From contig DBME01000408.1 in NCBI GenBank assembly GCA_002298155.1, forward strand, positions 1 through 6,545: 6,545 nucleotides of DNA, given 5' to 3'. The notes below the pieces were generated by a model. It was not told the DNA's origin and did not search any database. It worked only from the letters and a program-made list of their open reading frames with translations. This document shows, piece after piece, positions 1 to 6,126 of the stretch (the stretch's first letter is position 1; every line of letters starts with the position of its first letter). The stretch comes from Holophagaceae bacterium UBA706. Its GTDB lineage: Bacteria > Acidobacteriota > Holophagae > Holophagales > Holophagaceae. Both the position numbers and the translations under genes were made by a program.

Positions 1-450
1 CGTCTCTTCGAGCCGGCCGCCACCCTCCGGCCCACGGATCCCGCCAACCCCGGCCCCATCACCCCTGGGCTGTTCAAGCTGGCCATCCAGGGGGCCCTGC
101 CCCGCCTGGGCACCAAGATCGGCCCCGAACTGGACGGCAGCACCCGGGAGACCCTGGATGTCGTCATCCAGAGCGTGGACCTGCTCCTGCTCCGCCTGGC
201 GGAGATCTTCTCCCGCCAGGAGGACCAGCAGGTGATCTTCACGCCCACCTCGGCGGAGGCCTTCGGGATCCTCGTGAGCGAGCGCCTCAAGCCCTTCTCC
301 GCCTACAACTCCTACACCGGTGCCGCCCTGAAGGTGGCCACGGAGATTTCCCGCCTGGTGCGCAACTACTACATCCTCAGCCACAGGACCGGCTTCGCGG
401 AAGCGGCCACCACGCCCGCGAAGCTCGCGGACAAGATCATGCCCATGTAA
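1..450 (+). CDS. 3' end of an unrecognised protein (partial)
   Basis: The frame is open from the first base of the window to a TAA at 448-450, giving the last 149 residues of a protein whose start lies outside. A GTG at 175 could be taken as a start, but the 58 codons before it read on without a stop and have the same G/C-rich third positions, so I treat the gene as continuing from upstream. The visible part starts with a Pro-rich stretch (LFEPAATLRPTDPANPGPI) and is then mostly amphipathic helix, with a leucine-rich segment (VDLLLLRLAEIF), a central ITPTS-like loop (VIFTPTSAEAFGIL) and a conserved-looking NYYILSHRTGF near the end. No catalytic motif, signal peptide or clear membrane segment is visible. 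I do not recognise the family. It is separated from the downstream permease by 91 bases and its stop codon directly abuts a TACGTA repeat element. Confidence 0.75.
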   Translation, partial: RLFEPAATLRPTDPANPGPITPGLFKLAIQGALPRLGTKIGPELDGSTRETLDVVIQSVDLLLLRLAEIFSRQEDQQVIFTPTSAEAFGILVSERLKPFSAYNSYTGAALKVATEISRLVRNYYILSHRTGFAEAATTPAKLADKIMPM

Positions 451-472
451 TACGTAATTACGTAACTACCTT
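451..472. repeat. TACGTA element, copy 1 (8-base period)
   Basis: Three hexamers are spaced by two bases: TACGTA (451-456), TACGTA (459-464) and the degenerate TACCTT (467-472). Positions 451-464 form a perfect 14-base palindrome. The element begins directly after the TAA of the upstream gene. A related element lies at 1903-1924, just past the permease. Compared as inverted copies, 454-469 and the reverse complement of 1906-1921 agree at 14 of 16 positions. Because 8 is not a multiple of 3, the + strand carries stops in all three frames here (TAA at 455 and 463, with another at 474). The function is unknown; a protein-binding site or a dispersed short repeat are both possible. Confidence 0.6.
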
Positions 473-484
473 TTAAATAAAAGG
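469..484. promoter_or_regulatory. AT-rich perfect inverted repeat before the permease
   Basis: CCTTTT (469-474) and AAAAGG (479-484) pair perfectly around AAAT. The repeat partly overlaps the first TACGTA element. It sits after the stop of the upstream gene in an otherwise GC-rich region. No T-run follows on either strand, so it is not a standard intrinsic terminator. The local AT-richness would also suit a promoter -10 region for the permease or an operator, but I cannot fix a -35 box. Confidence 0.3.
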
Positions 485-524
485 CCCAGTTCCACCCACA
501 AAGGCTCCCCCGTACGCCAGCCGC

Positions 525-539
525 CCCGTTAATAATGGG
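525..539 (+). promoter_or_regulatory. Possible hairpin on the permease ribosome-binding region
   Basis: CCCGTT (525-530) can pair with AATGGG (534-539) around a three-base loop, with one G-U wobble. The stem ends two bases before the permease ATG at 542 and contains the GGG at 537-539, the only nearby bases resembling a Shine-Dalgarno core, although they lie very close to the start. In mRNA the hairpin would hinder ribosome access. The stem is short and may be chance. Confidence 0.25.
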
Positions 540-541
540 CA

Positions 542-1909
542 ATGCCCCCCCGTCTGGCCCTTCGTCGAACCCTCTCCTCCCTGGACTACTTCGCCTTCGG
601 CTTCGGCTCGATGGTCGGGGTGGCCTGGGTCGTCCTCATCGACGACTGGCTGGGCCGCGGCGGCCCCGCGGGAGGCGTGCTGGCCTTCCTCCTCGGCGGG
701 ATCGTCCTGCTGCCCGTGGCCCTGACCTATGGCCGCATGGTCCGCAGCGTCCAGGACGCCGGCGCCGAGGTCGCCTACACGGAAGGGCGTTTCCCCGCCC
801 CCCTCAGCTTCGCCGCGGGCTGGACCATGGTGCTGGCGTACGGCATCGTCTGCCCCTGGGAGGCCGTGGCCATCGGCAACCTCGCGGCCCGCGCCCTGCC
901 CTGGTTCAACCACCTGCCCCTCTACCACGTGGGCGACAAGGCCATCACCCTGCCGCGCCTTGCCGCGGGCCTCGGCCTGGTGGGCTTCGTGGCTTTCCTC
1001 AACTTCCGCGGCATGCACCTCAGCTCCCGGCTGCAGAAGATCACGACCTTCGGCCTGCTGGCCATCTTCGCGGTGTTCACCACCTTGGGCCTGATCAAGG
1101 GGCAGAGGGCGCACCTGGAGCCCCTCTTCGCGCACCCGGGCCGCAAAGGGGCCGTGTTCTCCGTCCTCATGATGCTGCAGGTGATGCCCTACTTCATGAC
1201 CGGCTTCGAGACCATCGTGAAGACCTCCGAGGAAGCCCGGGACGGCTACGACCCGCGCAGCTTCGGCCGGACCATGGTGTCGGCCCTGGGCGCCGGCAGC
1301 CTTTTCTACATGCTCGTGATCTTCGTGGTGGCCTACCTCCTCCCCTGGCGGGACCTGGTGGCCGGCAAGCTCGGCACGGAACAGGCCTTCGCGAAGGCCT
1401 TCGGGTCCATCCTGCTGGCCCGCGTCATCCTCTTCGCCGCCCTGCTCTCCCTGCTCAAGGTCTACAACGCGATGTTCGTGGCCGCCACCCGGCTCATCTA
1501 CGCCCTGGGCCGCCGGAACCTCGTGGGCGGCGGGCTGGGCCGCGTCCACCCGCGGTTCGGCACGCCCCACGCCGCCGTGCTGGTCGTGGCCGGCCTCACG
1601 GCCCTGGCCACGCTCTTCGGGGACGCCGCGCTGATCCCCATCGTGGACGTGGGGGCCCTGGCCGTGACCCTGGGGTGGCTCTCCACCTCCATCGCCGCCA
1701 TCCTGCGCCTGCGCGGGGAGGAGCCGGATCCGGCGGGCCTCGCCGTGGCAGGGCTTTCGGCGGCGGTCAGCCTCGGCCTCATCCTCATGAAGGTGGTGCC
1801 CGCCATCCCCGGCAGCTTCACCCGCACGGAATGGTCGGCCTTCGCGGCCTGGATGCTCCTGGGCGCCCTGCTCTGGACCGGGTGGCGGCGCGCAAAGGAA
1901 ACTGCGTAG
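542..1909 (+). CDS. APC-superfamily amino acid permease
   Basis: This is a 455-residue inner-membrane transporter, a usual length for the APC (amino acid-polyamine-organocation) family, with about 12 hydrophobic segments. Segment 1 (about 15-34) has the glycine-rich unwound motif GFGSMVGV. Segment 6 (about 206-224) ends in GFETIVKTSEEAR, the typical family signature. After segment 8 comes MFVAATRLIYALGRRNLVG (311-329), matching the family's conserved cytoplasmic loop, followed by TPHAAV leading into segment 9. Members use the sodium or proton gradient to import amino acids or related amines; the substrate cannot be read from the sequence. ATG 542 is chosen because an in-frame TAA lies at 533-535 and no other start intervenes. 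There is no good Shine-Dalgarno. Codons 2-4 contain a run of seven C. The TAG stop lies inside the second TACGTA element. It is probably monocistronic, with a convergent gene 12 bases beyond. Confidence 0.93.
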   Translation: MPPRLALRRTLSSLDYFAFGFGSMVGVAWVVLIDDWLGRGGPAGGVLAFLLGGIVLLPVALTYGRMVRSVQDAGAEVAYTEGRFPAPLSFAAGWTMVLAYGIVCPWEAVAIGNLAARALPWFNHLPLYHVGDKAITLPRLAAGLGLVGFVAFLNFRGMHLSSRLQKITTFGLLAIFAVFTTLGLIKGQRAHLEPLFAHPGRKGAVFSVLMMLQVMPYFMTGFETIVKTSEEARDGYDPRSFGRTMVSALGAGSLFYMLVIFVVAYLLPWRDLVAGKLGTEQAFAKAFGSILLARVILFAALLSLLKVYNAMFVAATRLIYALGRRNLVGGGLGRVHPRFGTPHAAVLVVAGLTALATLFGDAALIPIVDVGALAVTLGWLSTSIAAILRLRGEEPDPAGLAVAGLSAAVSLGLILMKVVPAIPGSFTRTEWSAFAAWMLLGALLWTGWRRAKETA

Positions 1910-1924
1910 CTACGTAGTTACTTA
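1903..1924. repeat. TACGTA element, copy 2 (8-base period)
   Basis: Three hexamers are spaced by two bases: TGCGTA (1903-1908), TACGTA (1911-1916) and TACTTA (1919-1924). The layout matches the element at 451-472. CTACGTAG (1910-1917) and GTAGCTAC (1906-1913) are overlapping palindromes. The element fills the convergent junction: the permease stop TAG (1907-1909) and the TAA of the opposing PH-like gene (1922-1924 on the + strand) are both part of it. Plus-strand stops fall at 1907, 1915 and 1923, one in each frame. It is not a strong GC hairpin with a T-run, so it is not an obvious bidirectional terminator. Confidence 0.6.
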
Positions 1925-2227
1925 AGGAGCCAGCTGATGCGTCTGGGCCGCCTCGATGAGCGCCTTGATGCGGATGGCGTCCTTCTTCTTGTGGCCGTGG
2001 CTCGTGAGGGGGTCCGTGCCGCCGGTGGACTCGATGATGATGTCGGACCAGAGCAGGCCGGTGTCAATGCGCACGCTGGCCACCCGCAGGAGATGGATGC
2101 TCATCTCGTTGAGGGAGAACCAGGAACGCTTCCGGCGGGTCACGGCGGTTTCCGTGACCTCGATTCGCGTGGGGAACAGGCGGTTCCCCTTGGTCCAGCG
2201 GCTGGCGATGAAGGTCTCGGTAGACAT
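1922..2227 (-). CDS. Small bacterial PH-domain-like protein
   Basis: This is a 101-residue soluble protein without signal peptide or membrane segment, presumably cytoplasmic. Its pattern fits a bacterial pleckstrin-homology-like fold: alternating short strands (RIEVTETAVTRRK at 21-33, WFSLNEMSIHLLRVASVRI at about 36-54, a GLLWSDIIIES strand pair at 57-67, then a glycine turn at 69-70) closed by a basic amphipathic helix (HKKKDAIRIKALIEAAQ, 79-95). Such domains usually bind proteins or membranes, but no specific role can be read here. ATG 2225-2227 is chosen because an in-frame TAA occurs three codons upstream. No clear Shine-Dalgarno is seen; GGGCC and GGCCC (2228-2244) could form a small stem next to the start. 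It is the last of five genes in the same direction, 39 bases after the peptidase, and converges on the permease. Family assignment is by fold pattern only. Confidence 0.7.
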   Translation of the reverse strand: MSTETFIASRWTKGNRLFPTRIEVTETAVTRRKRSWFSLNEMSIHLLRVASVRIDTGLLWSDIIIESTGGTDPLTSHGHKKKDAIRIKALIEAAQTHQLAP

Positions 2228-2266
2228 GGGCCCAGTTTAGGCCCGATGCTCCCGCGGGACCAGCGG

Positions 2267-3886
2267 TTATGGCTTCGTGGGCGCAGGGGCGGCGGGAACC
2301 GGAGGCGGCGGCACCGGCGGCAGGGTCTCCTTCGTGAAGAACGGCAGGCGCTCCTCGCGGTTGGCGAGATGCCATGCCACGGAGGCCAGCACGGCGGCGG
2401 TGCGCTTGGGATCCTCGGGGGGAACGCGCTCCAGGGTGTCCAGGGTGGTGTGCCAGGTGTACTCGAAGTACTCCAGGCCGTCCTGCACCACGCCGATGGC
2501 CGGCAGGCCCGCGGCGCTGAAGGAGGCCTGGTCCGAGGACGGCCCCAGGCGGGTGCGGCTGGGGCGGTTGGCATTGGTGCCGGCTCCCCGCACCGCGAGG
2601 TCCTGGAAAGGGGCCACCAGCTCGCGCAGCACCTGGCCGCCTGCGGCCGGGCCGAACAGCGAGAGGCCCCGGATCTGCCCGGCGCCGGCATCGCAGTTGA
2701 AGTAGGCCACCAGTTCGCCGAAGGCGGGCAGGGGGGCCTCGGCGCTGCCGTAGTGGGCGTCGACGTAGGCGGCGGAACCCAGCAGGCCGTGCTCCTCGGC
2801 GTCCCAGAGGGCGATGCGGATGGTGCGCCGGGGCCGTCCCAGCTTCTGGATGATGCGGCCCACCTCCATCATCACGGCGGCGTTGACGCCGTTATCCGTG
2901 GCGCCGGTGGCCGTGTGCCAGGCATCCAGGTGCGCGCCGAGCATGACCACCTCGGCGGCCTTGTCCGTGCCGGGGATCTCGGCCACTACGTTGTAGCCCA
3001 GCGTATTGGCGGGATAGAAGGTGTTGGCCACTTCCAGCGCGAGGCGCACCTCGCGCCCGCCCTGGAGCACGCGGCAGATGCGCCCGTAATCCTCATGGCG
3101 CATCGCGAGGGTGGGCACCACCCGGGCGGGGTCGTAGGTGCGGTTGCTGAAGGCGCGGATCTGGCCATTGCGCAGGGCGCTGTCGTTGATCCGGGCCAGG
3201 GCCTTGTGGGCCACGAGGAAGGCGTCGACCTGCTCGTTGACGACGCGGGCTTCCAGGGCTCCGGGGCGGCGCTGCGGCGGGGTGCGCCCCGGGCCGCCGG
3301 CATTGGCGGGATCGAAGCGCCGCGCCAGGCTCTCGTCGGTGAGGCGGGGCGTCGAGGGGTTGGCATTGAGCGCCGGCACATCCTTGAGGACCCCCGCCAG
3401 GACCACCTTGCCCGTCACCTTGCCGGCGGCGGCGGCGAAGAGGGCGGTCAGTTCCTCCTGGGTGGGCTCGTCCGGGATCGCCAGATGGAAGGCCTCACCC
3501 CGGGCCACGCCCTGGGTGGAGGGGGTCCAGGCCAGCACTTCCACGGCCAGATGCCCCTGCCATGGCGCCTCCACGTGGGCGGCGAGGCGCTGGTTGGCCC
3601 AGCCCGGGTGGCCCCAGTTCCAGGATTCCAGGCGCGCGTTGGCCAGGCCCCAGGCCTTGAGGCGGTCCCGCGCCCATTCCGCGGCCGCCTTGTAGGAGGG
3701 AGACCCCGTCAGGCGCGGGCTGAAGACATCCGTCAGGGGCTCCAGGGTGGCCATGAGCTCGGAGCGTTGGAGGGCCTCCTCCCGGATCCGGCTGTTCATG
3801 GCCGTATCGATCGGCTCCTGGGCCGCCGCGGAGACCACGGCCAGGGCCAGGAACGGGAGGAGGGATCGCTTGGAGGTGAGCATCAC
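2267..3886 (-). CDS. Secreted M28-family zinc aminopeptidase/carboxypeptidase
   Basis: This is a 539-residue exported metallopeptidase. Residues 1-23 form a signal peptide (basic MMLTSKR, hydrophobic LLPFLALAVV, small residues up to AAQ) with no lipobox cysteine, so a soluble periplasmic or secreted protein is expected. A non-catalytic and PA-like insert (about 100-300) precedes the peptidase domain. M28 residues are all present: His319 and Asp321 in GAHLDAW, bridging Asp331 in ATDNG, the Glu364-Glu365 pair in WDAEEHG (general base and zinc ligand), Asp399 in FNCDAG and His479 in TWHTTLDT. The family removes single amino acids from peptide ends using two zinc ions. The C-terminus is a Pro/Ala-rich tail (522-539). 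Two adjacent starts exist, GTG (3884-3886) and ATG (3881-3883); both lie in an RNA hairpin. It follows the acyltransferase gene by 42 bases. Whether it releases N-terminal residues or cleaves C-terminal dipeptides is not determinable. Confidence 0.93.
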   Translation of the reverse strand: MMLTSKRSLLPFLALAVVSAAAQEPIDTAMNSRIREEALQRSELMATLEPLTDVFSPRLTGSPSYKAAAEWARDRLKAWGLANARLESWNWGHPGWANQRLAAHVEAPWQGHLAVEVLAWTPSTQGVARGEAFHLAIPDEPTQEELTALFAAAAGKVTGKVVLAGVLKDVPALNANPSTPRLTDESLARRFDPANAGGPGRTPPQRRPGALEARVVNEQVDAFLVAHKALARINDSALRNGQIRAFSNRTYDPARVVPTLAMRHEDYGRICRVLQGGREVRLALEVANTFYPANTLGYNVVAEIPGTDKAAEVVMLGAHLDAWHTATGATDNGVNAAVMMEVGRIIQKLGRPRRTIRIALWDAEEHGLLGSAAYVDAHYGSAEAPLPAFGELVAYFNCDAGAGQIRGLSLFGPAAGGQVLRELVAPFQDLAVRGAGTNANRPSRTRLGPSSDQASFSAAGLPAIGVVQDGLEYFEYTWHTTLDTLERVPPEDPKRTAAVLASVAWHLANREERLPFFTKETLPPVPPPPVPAAPAPTKP

Positions 3887-3898
3887 AATATGATGCTC
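3878..3898 (-). promoter_or_regulatory. Perfect hairpin enclosing the peptidase start codon
   Basis: On the coding strand GAGCATCA and TGATGCTC form a perfect 8-base stem around the loop TATTG. The GTG and ATG starts of the M28 gene lie in the loop edge and 3' arm, and the GAG that is the only Shine-Dalgarno-like sequence lies in the 5' arm. Folded mRNA would therefore bury both ribosome contact points. It could also be a DNA operator. This is an inference from symmetry only. Confidence 0.45.
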
Positions 3899-3902
3899 GC
3901 TT

Positions 3903-3917
3903 TTGGCCCGCGGCCAA
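3903..3917 (-). promoter_or_regulatory. Perfect GC hairpin between acyltransferase and peptidase genes
   Basis: TTGGCC and GGCCAA form a perfect 6-base stem with a three-base loop, four bases upstream of the start-codon hairpin. In the direction of the genes no U-run follows, so it is not a normal terminator for the acyltransferase. On the opposite strand it is followed by CCCTTTT, which would be a weak terminator for antisense transcripts. It may instead act together with the adjacent hairpin as a leader structure. Confidence 0.35.
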
Positions 3918-3928
3918 CCCTTTTCGCG

Positions 3929-4561
3929 TCAGCGGGCTCCGGCGGCCTCGCCCTGGGGGTGGCGGCGTTCCTTCCAGGTGCGCAGTCCGTGCACGCCCTC
4001 GAAGCACTTCCGCAGGGCGGGGAGATCCTCCTCCAGGCTCCCGGTGGGATGGAAGGCGGGCTGGAAACGCACCCGGTGTTCCCGGAAGTCGAAGCTCACG
4101 GGCACGACGGGAATGCCGGCCTTGGTGGCGATGAGGTAGAACCCCGTCTTCCACTGGCCGCCGCTGCGCCGGGTGCCTTCCGGCGACAGGGCGATGGCCA
4201 TGGCCGGGGCGGCGTTGATGGCCTTGACGCACCCTCCCACCACGCCGTTGCTCGATCTGCGGTCCACGGGGATGCCTCCCAGCCAGGCCAGGAACTTCCG
4301 GAAGGGGGCCTTGAAGATCGTGTGCTTGCCCAGCCAGGAGACCCGCAGTTCCAGGGCGAAGACGATGGCGATGCCCAGGAGGAAGTCCCAGTTGGAGGTG
4401 TGGGGCGCGACGATGATGACGAACTTGGGTTCCGGGGGGAATTCGCCCTCGACCTTCCAGCCCGCCAGGGACAGGTAGCCGCGCCCGAGCCACCTCCAGA
4501 ACCACCCCCGGGCATGACGGAGTGCGGCAGGGGGCATAAGTCGTTCCGGCTGGGTTTCCAT
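3929..4561 (-). CDS. PlsC-like lysophospholipid acyltransferase
   Basis: This 210-residue protein belongs to the 1-acylglycerol-3-phosphate acyltransferase superfamily, which moves an acyl chain from acyl-ACP or acyl-CoA to a lysolipid hydroxyl at the inner membrane. Motif I is HTSNWD (His54 to Asp59, the catalytic HX4D), in a hydrophobic context (about 47-70). Motif II is around GGIPVDRR (95-102). Motif III is PEGTR (127-131). Motif IV is GIPVVPVSF (149-157). The order and spacing are those of active members. The length is at the short end, and the NWD variant of motif I and the short N-terminus fit the small family members often named only by homology, so true PlsC activity is not certain; an ornithine-lipid, lipid A-like or other acyl acceptor is possible. 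ATG 4561 is preceded by GAGGA at 4568-4572 with six bases between, a good ribosome-binding site. It lies between the GH130 and M28 genes in the same direction. Confidence 0.9.
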   Translation of the reverse strand: METQPERLMPPAALRHARGWFWRWLGRGYLSLAGWKVEGEFPPEPKFVIIVAPHTSNWDFLLGIAIVFALELRVSWLGKHTIFKAPFRKFLAWLGGIPVDRRSSNGVVGGCVKAINAAPAMAIALSPEGTRRSGGQWKTGFYLIATKAGIPVVPVSFDFREHRVRFQPAFHPTGSLEEDLPALRKCFEGVHGLRTWKERRHPQGEAAGAR

Positions 4562-4567
4562 CCGTTG

Positions 4568-4572
4568 TCCTC
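4568..4572 (-). promoter_or_regulatory. Shine-Dalgarno of the acyltransferase gene
   Basis: GAGGA on the - strand lies six bases before ATG 4561. It is the clearest ribosome-binding site in the window and fixes the start of the acyltransferase, in contrast to the weak sites before the permease, peptidase and PH-like genes. Confidence 0.65.
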
Positions 4573-4595
4573 GCGGTGGCGGCGTGAAGGGGGGT

Positions 4596-4634
4596 CAGGT
4601 TGGCACGTGGGTACACGAAATGATATGCCACCTG
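4596..4634 (-). promoter_or_regulatory. Nested hairpin between GH130 and acyltransferase genes
   Basis: CAGGTTGGCA (4596-4605) pairs with TGCCACCTG (4626-4634) with one bulged base, and the loop contains a second small stem CGTG/CACG (4606-4609 with 4614-4617). No U-run follows in the gene direction. It occupies much of the 107-base gap, the longest gap in the - strand gene string. Possible roles are a Rho-independent-like pause, an mRNA processing or stability element, or part of a promoter region for the acyltransferase. Evidence is base-pairing only. Confidence 0.35.
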
Positions 4635-4668
4635 CCCGCTTCCGCTCACCGCGAAGATTTCCATGCCC

Positions 4669-6126
4669 TCAGGAACGAAGCGCCTCCAGGAGCCGCGCGA
4701 GGGGGAGGCTGGCGATGGCCGTGGCCTTGTCGCTCATGGCGAAGGGAAGGATCAGCTCCTCCCCGTGCACCATGGAGCCGCAGCTGTAGACGACGTTGGG
4801 CACATAGCCCTCCCGTTCGGGGCCCTCCGGCGCCAGGATGGGCTCCCTGAGGCGCCCGATGACCCGGGTCGGGTCCTCCAGGTCCAGGAGCACGGCGCTG
4901 ATGCAGTACCGGCGCATGGGCCCCACCCCGTGGGTGATGACGAGCCATCCGGCCTCCGTCTCGATGGGCGAGCCGCAGTTGCCGACCTTCACCGATTCCC
5001 AGGCCTCCGCCGGCCGGAGCAGCAGGTGCGGGTCGTTCCAGTGATGGGGATAGTCCGAGAACATGATGAAGAGGTTCTCGTCGTCCTGCCTCGACAGCAT
5101 CGCGTAGCGGCCCTGCACGCGCCGGGGGAAGAGGGCCATCCCCTTGTTCTGGACCGCTCCGCCGTTGAGCGTGACCATCCGGAAATGGAGGAAGTCCGTG
5201 GTCTCGATGAGCTGGGGAAGGATGGCCCGTCCGTTGTAGGCCGTGTAGGTGGCGTAGTACATCACGGACCCGTCGTCCTCGGTGAACCGCACGAAGCGCG
5301 CGTCCTCGATCCCGTTGCTCTCGTTGGGGGAGACGGGGAAGATGATGCGTTCGCTCAGGGCCAGGGCTTCGGGGAAGAGGATCTCGTAGTTGGAATCCGC
5401 CAGCCACTGGACGCATTCCAGGGTCCGCCGGATGTCCGGCGTCAGGGGCCGGAAGGAGCGCCGGGTCCGGACCAGGCTCTCGGCGAGTTCGGTGCGGGTG
5501 AACGTCTCCCCCACCCCCCCCATCACGCCCGAGGACCAGTCGTTGTCGAACCCCATCTCGTGGAGCTTCACGATGAAGCTGCGCTTCTGGTAGCTGGGGT
5601 TGGGGACGATATCCGGGGCGGTCACGAACGGGGAGATGGGCTCCAGGATGATCCGGCCATCCGGTTCGATCCGCCCGTCCCTGAATTCGATGGAGGAGAT
5701 GTGCCCCTCCCCCGTGGCCCGAAGGCTCATGATGAACCGCAACCCGCCTTCCGGCACCCCCCCCTGGTCGGGATGCGGCACGATGGAAGGATTGAACAGG
5801 GCGGCGGCTTCCAGGGCGTACTCCCCGGAGAAAAGGGCCCCGATGAGCAGCTCGCGCTCCCGGGTAAGGGGCCGGTGGGTGAAGAGGTGGGGCCTGATCT
5901 TCTCGAAGCAGTTTCCGAGCAGGGCATCCAGGTCGCGGTGCCGGCCCTGGAAATCCATGCGTACGCCTTTCATCTCGGCCTGGACCTCGTCCTCCTCCAG
6001 GGCCAGGGCACGGCCGAGGATCGCGGTGATGCGCCGCGCGTCCCCCGGAATGAAGGGGCGCAGGATGACCCGGTGGCTTTCGGGCAGGAGCGTGATTTCG
6101 TGCCGATGGACTGGGAGGAAGGTCAT
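4669..6126 (-). CDS. GH130-family glycosidase/phosphorylase-like protein
   Basis: This 485-residue protein has the five-bladed beta-propeller pattern of glycoside hydrolase family 130, whose members phosphorolyse or hydrolyse beta-mannosides. Visible signatures are FNPSIVPHPD (111-120), NGIEDARFVRF (271-281, the ED-x-R motif whose Asp275 should be the catalytic acid, from memory of the family), GNCGSPIETEAGWLVITHG (382-400) and the end motif VPNVVYSCG to LPFAMSD (442-466). Where mannosyl-phosphorylases commonly have YHG, this protein has THG (398-400), so phosphorolysis should not be assumed. About 100 residues precede the propeller and are mostly helical (HRPLTRERELLIGALFSGEY at 84-103). There is no signal peptide, so it is cytoplasmic. 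Its ATG overlaps the stop of the upstream gene (ATGA, 6123-6126), implying translational coupling. The gene contains two runs of eight G. Substrate and direction (degradation or synthesis) are unknown. Confidence 0.88.
   Translation of the reverse strand: MTFLPVHRHEITLLPESHRVILRPFIPGDARRITAILGRALALEEDEVQAEMKGVRMDFQGRHRDLDALLGNCFEKIRPHLFTHRPLTRERELLIGALFSGEYALEAAALFNPSIVPHPDQGGVPEGGLRFIMSLRATGEGHISSIEFRDGRIEPDGRIILEPISPFVTAPDIVPNPSYQKRSFIVKLHEMGFDNDWSSGVMGGVGETFTRTELAESLVRTRRSFRPLTPDIRRTLECVQWLADSNYEILFPEALALSERIIFPVSPNESNGIEDARFVRFTEDDGSVMYYATYTAYNGRAILPQLIETTDFLHFRMVTLNGGAVQNKGMALFPRRVQGRYAMLSRQDDENLFIMFSDYPHHWNDPHLLLRPAEAWESVKVGNCGSPIETEAGWLVITHGVGPMRRYCISAVLLDLEDPTRVIGRLREPILAPEGPEREGYVPNVVYSCGSMVHGEELILPFAMSDKATAIASLPLARLLEALRS
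6123..6126 (-). promoter_or_regulatory. ATGA stop/start overlap coupling two genes
   Basis: The TGA of the upstream carbohydrate gene (6125-6123) and the ATG of the GH130 gene (6126-6124) share two bases. Only a weak Shine-Dalgarno-like GGCGG lies ahead, so ribosomes finishing the first gene probably re-initiate to translate the second. Confidence 0.8.

Noticed and set aside
469..484. CCTTTT-AAAT-AAAAGG as an intrinsic terminator for the first gene
   Set aside because: The stem is A/T-rich and no T-run follows in the gene direction, so I list it only as an inverted repeat of unknown role.
473..1570. A 365-codon open frame antisense to the permease
   Set aside because: The translation is rich in Gly, His, Glu and Gln without recognisable motifs and the opposite strand encodes a clear 12-segment transporter.
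535..1917. A 460-codon open frame starting at ATG 535 in another frame over the permease
   Set aside because: Its product is an Arg/Pro/Gly-rich shadow; the frame from 542 has membrane segments and APC signatures throughout.
451..1924. The TACGTA elements as terminal repeats of an insertion sequence
   Set aside because: There is no transposase between them, no clear target duplication, and the permease has the same base composition as its neighbours; a mobile unit is possible but unsupported.
2228..2244. GGGCC/GGCCC stem before the PH-like gene
   Set aside because: Five pairs in GC-rich sequence are expected often by chance; mentioned only in the gene entry.
1937..4789. A 950-codon open frame on the + strand, antisense to the PH-like, peptidase and acyltransferase genes
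   Set aside because: It is an artefact of strong third-position G/C bias in the genes opposite. Its translation is Gly/His/Arg-rich low-complexity sequence without domain motifs, while the - strand frames have complete catalytic motifs.
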